Below, one piece after another: positions 1-5,301 of a DNA stretch of 5,301 bases. Position numbers and translations under genes: made by a program. The notes beneath the pieces were generated by a model. It saw nothing but the letters and a program-made list of their open reading frames with translations, had not been told where the DNA came from and did not search any database. Numbering within the stretch: the stretch's first letter is position 1; every line of letters starts with the position of its first letter. Source of the DNA: Clostridia bacterium. Lineage in GTDB: Bacteria > Bacillota > Clostridia > Lachnospirales > Anaerotignaceae. Location: assembly GCA_900757025.1 (NCBI GenBank), contig CAAEMG010000126.1, positions 1 through 5,301 on the forward strand, in the 5' to 3' direction.

Positions 1-2
1 AA

Positions 3-35
3 AATAAATCAAGGCTTATTTCGGAGAGAAAATAA
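3..35 (+). CDS. Possible 3' end of an upstream gene (partial)
   Basis: The frame starting at base 3 is open from the window edge and reads ten codons (NKSRLISERK) before a TAA at 33-35. That stop shares its last A with the ATG of the carboxypeptidase gene, a TAATG arrangement typical of translational coupling in packed operons. Eleven codons are far too few to identify a product. In Firmicutes the genes upstream of a PBP5-type carboxypeptidase near rluB are often scpA/scpB-related, but nothing in these residues shows that. An equally possible reading is that this is simply untranslated leader. Confidence 0.25.
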   Translation, partial: NKSRLISERK

Positions 36-1225
36 TGAAAAAAATACTGGCTTTGATTTTTTCTTTTTTATTTGCAATAAACGTATACGGTGCCGATTTG
101 GATATAGTTTCCCAATCGGCAGTTGTTATGGACTGCAAAACGGGGCGGGTGCTTTGGCAGAAAAATATGGACAAAGAAATGCCTATGGCAAGCACCACAA
201 AAATAATGACGGCTGTAATTGCCCTTGAAAGCGGAAAAACGGAAGAAATTGTGGTGGCGGGAAAAAATGCTGCATCCGCACCAAAGGTTAAGATGGGGCT
301 TTCAGTTGGCGAAAAGCACCGTCTTTACGACCTTTTATATCCTCTTATGCTTCAAAGCAGCAATGATGCCGCAGTTGCCATAGCCGAGCATATAGGCGGA
401 AACATTGAGGGTTTTGCCGTTCTTATGAACGAAAAGGCAAAAAAACTTGGTGCAAACAATACGGAATTTGTTACTCCAAACGGACTTGACAAAGGAAATC
501 ATCATTCAACGGCTTACGATATGGCGCTTATATCACGCTATGCCCTTGAAAATGAGGATTTTTTGAAAATAATAAATACAAAAAACATAACAATTCCTCT
601 GAAAAACAACGATGAAAAGCAATACAGCATATACAATAAAAACCGTCTGCTTTCGGAATATGACGGGGCAATAGGCGTTAAAACCGGCTTTACAAATAAG
701 GCGGGAAACTGTTTTGTCGGGGCGGCACAAAGAGGAGAGAAAAGGTTTGTTTCCGTTGTTTTGGCAAGCGGCTGGGGCAGCCGAGGAAAAGAGGCAAAAT
801 GGAGCGACACAAAAAAGCTTTTAAACTATGCTTTTGATAACTATAACTATTATGAGGTTTTGAAAAAGGGAGAAAATACGGGAAATGTAGCCATTATAAA
901 AGGTGATGTTCAAAGTGTTCCCACAGAAATTGAAGAAGGCTTTACAGCCTGCCTTACGGAAGAGGAAAACAAAAACATAAAAATATCCGTAAATATTCCC
1001 AAAGAAATACAAGCCCCTGTTTTGAAGGGAAAAAAGGCAGGAAAGATTACGGTATATCTTGAAAACGGAGAGATTATAGCCAAAAGCAATATTGTTTTCA
1101 GTCAAAATGCGGCAAGGCACGATTTTAAAACTTCTATGGAAAAAGTGCTGAAATTGTGGTTTAATATAGATGTTGATTATTTAAATGGATTATACGATTA
1201 TTTCGGAGGACGAAAATGGAAGTAA
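35..1225 (+). CDS. D-alanyl-D-alanine carboxypeptidase (PBP5 / peptidase S11 family)
   Basis: This is a secreted, membrane-associated low-molecular-weight penicillin-binding protein that removes the terminal D-Ala from peptidoglycan stem pentapeptides. The 396-residue length is usual for the family. An N-terminal signal peptide (KK then a hydrophobic run, residues 2-18) has a likely cleavage near VYG-A at 19-20. All three serine acyl-enzyme motifs are present: S53-T-T-K56 with nucleophile S53, S108-S-N110, and K216-T-G218. Residues about 275-365 fit the beta-rich PBP5 C-terminal domain, and the tail (about 366-396, rich in Phe, Trp, Tyr and Lys) could be the amphipathic membrane anchor. The start is supported by CGGAGAG at 22-28. 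The last ten bases overlap rluB. In Bacillus subtilis dacB lies close to the rluB homologue ypuL, so a dacB-like role is possible, but DacF-type or vegetative paralogues cannot be told apart by eye. No symbol is therefore assigned. Confidence 0.95.
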   Translation: MKKILALIFSFLFAINVYGADLDIVSQSAVVMDCKTGRVLWQKNMDKEMPMASTTKIMTAVIALESGKTEEIVVAGKNAASAPKVKMGLSVGEKHRLYDLLYPLMLQSSNDAAVAIAEHIGGNIEGFAVLMNEKAKKLGANNTEFVTPNGLDKGNHHSTAYDMALISRYALENEDFLKIINTKNITIPLKNNDEKQYSIYNKNRLLSEYDGAIGVKTGFTNKAGNCFVGAAQRGEKRFVSVVLASGWGSRGKEAKWSDTKKLLNYAFDNYNYYEVLKKGENTGNVAIIKGDVQSVPTEIEEGFTACLTEEENKNIKISVNIPKEIQAPVLKGKKAGKITVYLENGEIIAKSNIVFSQNAARHDFKTSMEKVLKLWFNIDVDYLNGLYDYFGGRKWK

Positions 1226-1929
1226 GACTTCAAAAATATTTGGCTGAGGCAGGAATTGCCTCAAGAAGAAAAGCAGAAGAACTTATACTTGCAGGAAAAG
1301 TGCAGGTAAACGGAAAAACCGTTACGGAACTTGGCACAAAGGTTGACGACAAGGTTGATGCGGTTTTTTATAACGGAAAAAGAATTATAAACAGCGAGCC
1401 TATGGTTTATATTATGCTTTATAAGCCTGAGGGCTTTGTGACAACCGTAAAAGACCAGTTTGACAGACCTACGGTTATGGATTTGATAAAAAAAGTAAAA
1501 GAAAGAGTTGTTCCCGTAGGCAGACTTGACTATGACACATCGGGGCTTCTTCTTCTTACAAACGACGGCGACCTTACATATAAACTTACACATCCAAAAC
1601 ATAACATTGAAAAAACTTATGTTGCAAAAGTATACGGAACACCTACGGAAGATGACGTAAGAAAATTTAAGTATGGCGTAGTTATAGACAGCAGAAGAAC
1701 AGAGCCGGCAAAACTTGAAGTTGTTGAAGAAAACGGAAAATTTTCCGTATGTAAAATTACAATAACAGAAGGCAGAAACCGTCAGGTTAGAAAAATGTGC
1801 GAGGCAATAAAGCATCCTGTCGCTTCTCTTAAAAGAGTGTCCACAGGTGAGCTTACTTTAGGTGAACTTAAAAAAGGCCAGTACAGACATTTGACGGAAA
1901 AAGAAGTTAAGTATCTTAAAAATCTTTAA
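1216..1929 (+). CDS. rluB: 23S rRNA pseudouridine synthase, RsuA/RluB family
   Basis: This cytoplasmic enzyme isomerises a uridine to pseudouridine in rRNA. The family member expected here, RluB (B. subtilis YpuL), modifies 23S rRNA near the peptidyl transferase centre (E. coli U2605). Residues 1-60 form an S4 RNA-binding domain (RLQKYLAEAGIASRRKAEELI, then VNG). The catalytic domain carries the signature G102-R-L-D105-Y-D-T-S-G-L-L-L-L-T-N-D-G, with D105 as the nucleophile. KPEGFVTT (70-77) and GRNRQVRKM (186-194) are further family motifs. The 237-residue length is normal. GGAGGA at 1205-1210 lies inside the preceding gene, five bases before the ATG, and the two genes overlap by ten bases, so their translation is probably coupled. 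RsuA (16S) and RluF share the fold. RluB is chosen on motifs and on the neighbouring carboxypeptidase gene. Confidence 0.93.
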   Translation: MEVRLQKYLAEAGIASRRKAEELILAGKVQVNGKTVTELGTKVDDKVDAVFYNGKRIINSEPMVYIMLYKPEGFVTTVKDQFDRPTVMDLIKKVKERVVPVGRLDYDTSGLLLLTNDGDLTYKLTHPKHNIEKTYVAKVYGTPTEDDVRKFKYGVVIDSRRTEPAKLEVVEENGKFSVCKITITEGRNRQVRKMCEAIKHPVASLKRVSTGELTLGELKKGQYRHLTEKEVKYLKNL

Positions 1930-1948
1930 TGAAAAAGAGGATTAAAAA

Positions 1949-2566
1949 ATGATAAAGCTTTATTTGATAAGGCATGGGGAAACCGAATGGAACAGCATTA
2001 AAAGATGGCAGGGCTGGACAGATATAGAGCTTTCCGAAAAGGGCAGAAATCAAGCTCGTTTATTGGGAGAAAGAATGAAAAACATGGATATAGACGAGAT
2101 TTATTCTTCTCCTTTAAAAAGAGCCTATGAAACGGCAAGACCCGCAGCAGAGGCAAAGGGCATGGAAATAAAAACCATGGACTGCTTTAAGGAAATAAAC
2201 TTCGGCGAATGGGAAGGAATGACAAGCGAGGAAATTTCCGCAAAATACGGCAAAGAGTTTGATGAGTTTTTGAAAAATCCCGAAGAAATGCCTTTTTCGG
2301 GAGAAGGCTCATTTAAAAATGTGGAAAAAAGAATTGCCAAAGGCTTTGAGAAAATTTTGGAAGGAAAAAACGGCAAAAGCATAGCTGTTGTTACCCACGG
2401 AGGAATAATAAGAATTGCCGTAAAGTATCTTTTGGGCATAGAAGGACAGTGGTTTAACAAAACTTGGATAGACAACACATCTATAACACTTGTGGAGATA
2501 CACAAAAATTACAATCTTTTGAGGGTGCTTAACGACAGCAGCCATATAAACAAAGGAATTTTTTAA
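1949..2566 (+). CDS. Histidine phosphatase family protein (phosphoglycerate mutase-like / CobC-like)
   Basis: The protein belongs to the branch-1 histidine phosphatase superfamily, which works through a phosphohistidine intermediate. The N-terminal signature R8-H9-G-E-T-E-W-N is intact, with H9 as the expected nucleophile. R58 (in SSPLKRAYETA), E82 (in FKEINFGEWEG, the expected proton donor) and H150 (in VTHGG) complete the usual active site. At 205 residues it is short, like the CobC and GpmB-like cofactor-independent phosphatases, and unlike true dPGM glycolytic mutases of about 250 residues. The substrate cannot be read from sequence: alpha-ribazole-5'-phosphate, a sugar phosphate or another metabolite are all possible. 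No cobalamin genes adjoin it, so a CobC role is not supported by context. AGAGGA at about 1935-1940 serves the ATG. It follows rluB by 19 bases and precedes the flavoprotein gene by 12. Confidence 0.9.
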   Translation: MIKLYLIRHGETEWNSIKRWQGWTDIELSEKGRNQARLLGERMKNMDIDEIYSSPLKRAYETARPAAEAKGMEIKTMDCFKEINFGEWEGMTSEEISAKYGKEFDEFLKNPEEMPFSGEGSFKNVEKRIAKGFEKILEGKNGKSIAVVTHGGIIRIAVKYLLGIEGQWFNKTWIDNTSITLVEIHKNYNLLRVLNDSSHINKGIF

Positions 2567-2578
2567 GGAGAAACAAAA

Positions 2579-3814
2579 ATGGGAAAGGTAATAGTTGTCG
2601 GTGCAGGTGCGGCAGGGCTTATGGCGGCGGGAAAAGCCGGCGAAAACGGCCATCAGGTGCATTTGTATGAAAAAAACGACAGACTTGGAAAGAAAATACT
2701 TATAACGGGAAAAGGACGCTGTAATGTAACAAATTACAGCGATATTGATAATTTTTTGAACAATATCCCCGGAAATCCTTATTTTTTATACAGTGCTTTT
2801 TACGGCTTTGACAGCTACGGCACAATAGATTTTTTTAATAAACTTGGTCTTGAAACAAAGGTTGAAAGAGGAAACAGAGTTTTTCCGGTAAGTGACAAGG
2901 CGGCAGACGTAGTTTCGGCACTTGAAAGATATATAAGAAAAAATAAGGTTAAACTTCATTTAAACAGCCCTGTAAAGGGCATAGAAGTAAAAGACGGACT
3001 GGCTGTTGGAATTAAAACGGCAGGCGGAGTTGTTGAGGCAGACGCAGTTATCGTATGTACGGGAGGTCTTTCCTATCCGGGAACAGGCTCTACAGGCGAC
3101 GGCTATAAATTTGCCAAAGACTGCGGACACAAGGTTACAAAGCTCTATCCTTCTCTTGTTCCTTTAAGAACAAAAGAAAACTGGTGCAGCGAGGTTATGG
3201 GTCTCAGCCTTAAAAACATTGCCATATCAATAAAAAACAATAAAGGCAAAGAACTTTATAAAGATTTCGGCGAAATGCTTTTTACTCATTTCGGAGTATC
3301 AGGCCCTGTTATACTCAGTGCCAGCAGACATCTTCTCGGAAAATTTGACGAAGGACTTAAACTTTATATAGATTTAAAGCCTGCCCTTGATGAGAAAACA
3401 TTGGACAGCAGAATTTTAAGGGATTTTGAAAAATATATAAATAAGGATTTTTCAAATGCCTTGGGCGACCTTCTTCCTCAAAAACTTATACCTGTTGTTA
3501 TAAGGCTTTCGGGCATAGACAACGAAAAAAAGGTGCATGACATAACAAAAGAAGAAAGAAAACGCCTTGTTTCGGTAATAAAAGGCTTGGAGCTTAATAT
3601 TACAGGTACAACAGGATATAACGAGGCGGTTATAACAAGCGGAGGAATAGATGTTGACGAAATTAATCCGTCAACAATGGAAAGCAAATTAATAAAAAAT
3701 CTTTATTTTGCAGGCGAAGTTTTGGACTGTGACGCATATACGGGAGGGTATAACCTTCAGATTGCTTTTTCAACGGGCTTTACCGCAGGAAATAATGTTT
3801 TAAGCGAGGAATGA
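2579..3814 (+). CDS. NAD(P)/FAD-dependent oxidoreductase, HI0933 / YhiN / BaiN family
   Basis: This is a cytoplasmic flavoprotein of the HI0933-like family. The N-terminus is a Rossmann FAD-binding fold with G8-A-G-A-A-G13 and the ribose-binding acidic residue E31 in YEKND. The family hallmark GKKILITGKGRCNVTN follows at 37-52. CTGGLSYPGTGSTGDGY in the middle and A378-GEVLD-D385-AYTGGYNLQ-A396 near the end are the other conserved blocks, the last being the second FAD-contact segment. The 411-residue length is typical. The founding members have no firmly known substrate. The BaiN name comes from a bile-acid 7-dehydroxylation study in Clostridium scindens, and similarity alone does not imply that activity here, since no other bai gene is nearby. 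GGAG directly follows the stop of the previous gene at 2567-2570. The aroH ATG lies 4 bases after this gene's stop, so the two are probably co-translated. Confidence 0.93.
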   Translation: MGKVIVVGAGAAGLMAAGKAGENGHQVHLYEKNDRLGKKILITGKGRCNVTNYSDIDNFLNNIPGNPYFLYSAFYGFDSYGTIDFFNKLGLETKVERGNRVFPVSDKAADVVSALERYIRKNKVKLHLNSPVKGIEVKDGLAVGIKTAGGVVEADAVIVCTGGLSYPGTGSTGDGYKFAKDCGHKVTKLYPSLVPLRTKENWCSEVMGLSLKNIAISIKNNKGKELYKDFGEMLFTHFGVSGPVILSASRHLLGKFDEGLKLYIDLKPALDEKTLDSRILRDFEKYINKDFSNALGDLLPQKLIPVVIRLSGIDNEKKVHDITKEERKRLVSVIKGLELNITGTTGYNEAVITSGGIDVDEINPSTMESKLIKNLYFAGEVLDCDAYTGGYNLQIAFSTGFTAGNNVLSEE

Positions 3815-3818
3815 TAAT

Positions 3819-4175
3819 ATGACAGCGTGTATAAGAGGTGCAAACACCGTAGAAAATAACAATAAAGAGGAAATGCTTGAAGCAACGGAAAAAATGCTTA
3901 AAGCTATTATGGAAGAAAATAATCTTGTACCGGAGGATATTATAGCCATAAACTTTACTGCCACAAAGGATTTGGACGCAGTTTATCCTGCCGTTGCCGC
4001 AAGAAAAATAGGCATAACACAGGCGGCACTTATGTGTATGCAGGAAATGTATGTTAAGGACAGTCTTGAAAAGTGCATAAGGGTTTCCGTTATGACGGAA
4101 AAATTTGCACAAAAAGACACAAAACACGTATATATGGGCGAAGCTGTTCGCCTCAGACCGGACCTTAAAAGATAA
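3819..4175 (+). CDS. aroH: Monofunctional chorismate mutase, AroH type
   Basis: The enzyme converts chorismate to prephenate, the branch step to phenylalanine and tyrosine. It belongs to the small trimeric alpha/beta-barrel AroH class (as in Bacillus subtilis), not the all-helical AroQ class. At 118 residues it is full length. By alignment in memory with the B. subtilis enzyme, all key active-site residues are present: R6 in IRGANTVE, R62, C73 and E76 in CMQEM, R88 in KCIRV, Y105 in HVYM and R113 in the terminal RLRPDL. The ATG is chosen because GCGAGGA (3804-3810), inside the end of the flavoprotein gene, lies eight bases before it. No other shikimate-pathway gene is present in the window, so substrate supply must be encoded elsewhere. 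Codon use matches the upstream genes. The stop codon TAA lies within the first copy of a 9-base repeat that recurs beyond the next gene. Confidence 0.95.
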   Translation: MTACIRGANTVENNNKEEMLEATEKMLKAIMEENNLVPEDIIAINFTATKDLDAVYPAVAARKIGITQAALMCMQEMYVKDSLEKCIRVSVMTEKFAQKDTKHVYMGEAVRLRPDLKR

Positions 4176-4180
4176 ATTCA
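4172..4180 (+). repeat. 9-base direct repeat, left copy
   Basis: ATAAATTCA occurs here and again exactly at 4689-4697, bracketing the acetyltransferase gene. This copy contains the aroH stop codon (TAA at 4173-4175). The pair could be a footprint of insertion, but in DNA this AT-rich a 9-base match between two short intergenic stretches can easily arise by chance. Confidence 0.35.
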
Positions 4181-4237
4181 TTTTTAAGATTGTATGACGG
4201 CTTAAATTATGATGTGGTTAATAAAATCTTATTTTTT

Positions 4238-4242
4238 AGGGG
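4238..4242 (+). promoter_or_regulatory. Ribosome binding site deciding the acetyltransferase start
   Basis: AGGGG lies ten bases before the ATG at 4253. It supports that ATG over an in-frame TTG at 4190, which would add 21 residues (beginning YDGLNYDVVNK) that do not belong to the GNAT fold and has no good purine-rich site before it. Confidence 0.6.
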
Positions 4243-4252
4243 CATAAATGTT

Positions 4253-4675
4253 ATGATTCGAAAATTAAAGAAAGCCGATATAAATAAAGTTGTCGATATA
4301 TGGTTAGACGCTAATTTGAAGGCTCATTATTTTATTTCGGAACAATATTGGAAAAGTAAGCTTGAATTAGTGAAAGAGCTGCTGCCGCAGGCAGAAGTTT
4401 ACGTGTATGATGATAATGAAAAAATACATGGTTTTGTAGGCTTAAATGACGAATATATTGAAGGTATTTTCGTATCGGAAGAAAAGCGGAGGCAGGGCAT
4501 AGGAAGGCTTTTGCTTAACTATATAAAGAAGAAAAAGAAGCGGTTGTTTTTAAATGTATATCAAAAAAATACAAGAGCAATACATTTTTATAAAAAAGCG
4601 AGGTTTAAAATTAAAAGCGAAGGCTTTGACAAGGACGCAGACGAAAAAGATTATTTAATGATGTGGAAGCGGTAA
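4253..4675 (+). CDS. GNAT family N-acetyltransferase (YjaB-like)
   Basis: This 140-residue single-domain Gcn5-related enzyme should transfer an acetyl group from acetyl-CoA to an amine. The acceptor is unknown. The start IRKLKKADINKVVDIW is the usual beta1-alpha1 of the fold. Motif A is I72-F-V-S-E-E-K-R-R-Q-G-I-G-R (R79-x-x-G82-x-G84 pyrophosphate loop). Motif B is L100-N-V and N106..A109-x-x-F-Y113, with Y113 as the likely general acid. The order and spacing, including HYFISEQYW near residue 25-33, resemble E. coli YjaB. Codon use stands apart: its eight Arg codons are three CGG, three AGG, one CGA and one AGA, and its 14 Leu codons are six TTA, three TTG, three CTT and two CTG. By contrast rluB has 14 AGA of 15 Arg and 18 CTT of 22 Leu. 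With wide gaps on both sides, this suggests a gene acquired later than its neighbours. Confidence 0.9.
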   Translation: MIRKLKKADINKVVDIWLDANLKAHYFISEQYWKSKLELVKELLPQAEVYVYDDNEKIHGFVGLNDEYIEGIFVSEEKRRQGIGRLLLNYIKKKKKRLFLNVYQKNTRAIHFYKKARFKIKSEGFDKDADEKDYLMMWKR

Positions 4676-4688
4676 TAAATAATTTATT

Positions 4689-4697
4689 ATAAATTCA
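4689..4697 (+). repeat. 9-base direct repeat, right copy
   Basis: This is the second copy of ATAAATTCA, identical to 4172-4180, lying 13 bases after the acetyltransferase stop. One repeat unit from left copy to right copy is 517 bases. Removing one unit would leave the aroH stop codon intact and place the remaining leader directly before cmk. It also overlaps the left arm of an AT-rich inverted repeat. Chance is a real alternative. Confidence 0.35.
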
Positions 4698-4710
4698 AGT
4701 TGTAATTTAT
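4689..4710. repeat. AT-rich inverted repeat upstream of cmk
   Basis: ATAAATT at 4689-4695 and AATTTAT at 4704-4710 are perfect reverse complements around an 8-base loop (CAAGTTGT). The 7-base stem is all A-T and no T-run follows, so it is not a convincing intrinsic terminator. It could be an operator-like site or simply AT-rich spacer. The rest of the 93-base gap (4676-4768) shows no clear element other than the ribosome binding site before cmk. Confidence 0.3.
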
Positions 4711-4768
4711 CGACAGAGCGTTGGTAAAGATTGGTTTTTAAAGATAAAACAAAGGGGATAATTTAGTT

Positions 4769-5301
4769 ATGAAAAATATAGCTGTTGCCATAGACGGTCC
4801 TGCAGGCAGCGGAAAAAGCACTGTTGCAAAAAAAATAGCCTCAAAACTTAATATTGTTTATATAGATACAGGGGCAATGTACCGAACGGTAGCTTTTTGC
4901 TGCAAAAAAATGGGCCTTGATACAACAAAAGAAGAAGACGTTGTGTCTGCCCTTCCCAAAATTTCAATGGATATAAAACAGGAAAACGGCGTTCAGAAAA
5001 TATATGTTGATGGCGAAGATGTTACAGAAAAAATACGTACAGCCGAAATGGGAAAGGGTGCGTCGGAGGTTGCCGTAATTCTTCCTGTAAGAGAAAAGCT
5101 TGTTATGCTTCAAAGACAGCTTGCAGAAGGTACAAGCGTTATTATGGACGGAAGGGACATAGGCACAAATGTACTTCCAAACGCACAGGTTAAAATATAT
5201 CTTAATGCAAGCGTTGACGAAAGAGCAAACAGAAGATGCGGAGAGCTTGAAAAGTTAAATGAAAGCTATGATTTTGAAAGTATAAAAAAGCAGATAGAAG
5301 A
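4769..5301 (+). CDS. cmk: Cytidylate kinase (CMP/dCMP kinase), 3' end beyond window
   Basis: The enzyme phosphorylates CMP and dCMP with ATP in pyrimidine nucleotide salvage and synthesis. The frame is open to the window edge: 177 complete codons plus two bases, against a family length of roughly 215-230. The P-loop is D9-G-P-A-G-S-G-K16-S, diagnostic for Cmk. I32-D-T-G-A-M-Y-R39 is the nucleotide-binding follow-on, and M126-D-G-R129-D-I-G-T is the conserved CMP-contact block. R152, R155 and R156 begin the lid region. AAAGGGG at 4751-4757 precedes the ATG by 11 bases, a slightly long spacing. Arg and Leu codons are close to those of the upstream genes (ten of 11 Leu are CTT) and unlike the adjacent acetyltransferase gene. 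In Clostridia cmk is commonly followed by plsC, ispH and the S1 gene, which would lie just outside this window. Confidence 0.96.
   Translation, partial: MKNIAVAIDGPAGSGKSTVAKKIASKLNIVYIDTGAMYRTVAFCCKKMGLDTTKEEDVVSALPKISMDIKQENGVQKIYVDGEDVTEKIRTAEMGKGASEVAVILPVREKLVMLQRQLAEGTSVIMDGRDIGTNVLPNAQVKIYLNASVDERANRRCGELEKLNESYDFESIKKQIE

Noticed and set aside
1198..1208. 11-base word TTATTTCGGAG repeated at 16-26 and 1198-1208
   Set aside because: Both copies include the ribosome binding site before a start codon, and the second also encodes part of the carboxypeptidase tail. Shared binding-site sequence and chance explain it.
1261..1815. 184-residue open frame on the minus strand inside rluB
   Set aside because: It lies wholly antisense to a confidently identified gene. 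Its product is rich in Cys, Phe, Tyr and Asn with no recognisable motif, as expected for the shadow of AT-rich, codon-biased coding sequence.
3780..4181. 133-residue open frame on the minus strand across aroH
   Set aside because: It mirrors aroH, whose active-site residues are all conserved. The antisense product is a Phe/Cys/His-rich shadow with no domain.
4164..4188. Hairpin CTTAAAA / TTTTAAG across the aroH stop as a terminator
   Set aside because: The 7-base stem is almost all A-T with an 11-base loop, and the bases after it (ATTGTATGAC) are not a T-run, so it is unlikely to stop transcription.
4185..4237. TAAGATT ... AATCTTA pairing followed by six T as a terminator after aroH
   Set aside because: The arms are seven bases, AT-rich, and separated by a 33-base loop with no further stable pairing. 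The T-run (4232-4237) directly precedes the ribosome binding site of the next gene and may be incidental.
4190..4252. TTG start giving 21 extra residues on the acetyltransferase
   Set aside because: The extra residues do not fit the GNAT N-terminus, the TTG lacks a good ribosome binding site, and AGGGG at 4238-4242 points to the ATG at 4253.
4688..4693. TATAAA as a -10 box for a cmk promoter
   Set aside because: The hexamer is good (five of six), but no fitting -35 box exists 16-18 bases upstream and there is no extended TG motif. In AT-rich spacer such hexamers are common.
4721..4748. Promoter for cmk with TTGGTA and GATAAA spaced 16 bases
   Set aside because: Each box matches only four of six consensus bases, and the predicted start would fall inside the cmk ribosome binding site, so it could not give a normal leader.

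Overview
The window reads as a compact housekeeping stretch from a low-GC Gram-positive anaerobe, most likely a member of the Clostridia (a Lachnospiraceae-like or related lineage). The signs are AT-rich coding sequence, strong use of AGA for Arg, CTT for Leu and ATA for Ile, purine-rich ribosome binding sites before nearly every gene, and a gene set (PBP5-type carboxypeptidase, RluB, HI0933/BaiN-type flavoprotein, AroH-type chorismate mutase, Cmk) that I associate with clostridial chromosomes. The genus cannot be fixed from the window alone.

All genes lie on the + strand. Positions 1-35 may hold the last codons of an upstream gene. A secreted D-Ala-D-Ala carboxypeptidase (35-1225) overlaps rluB (1216-1929) by 10 bases. 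Then follow a histidine-phosphatase family enzyme (1949-2566), a flavoprotein of the HI0933/YhiN/BaiN family (2579-3814) and aroH (3819-4175). Gaps here are 4 to 19 bases, so these five genes look like one tightly packed, translationally coupled operon with no internal terminator that I can see.

After aroH the packing loosens. A YjaB-like GNAT acetyltransferase gene (4253-4675) sits between gaps of 77 and 93 bases, and its Arg and Leu codons differ clearly from its neighbours. It is bracketed by a 9-base direct repeat whose first copy includes the aroH stop codon. It may be a later insertion into an aroH-cmk junction. The window ends inside cmk (4769 onward, 177 full codons present).

The genes do not form one pathway. 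They cover peptidoglycan trimming, 23S rRNA pseudouridylation, a phosphatase of unknown substrate, a flavoprotein of unknown substrate, chorismate to prephenate for Phe/Tyr synthesis, and CMP/dCMP phosphorylation. I see no CRISPR array, tRNA, rRNA, transposase, phage gene or defence system, and no convincing undescribed system. The GNAT insertion is the most notable point, and it is modest.
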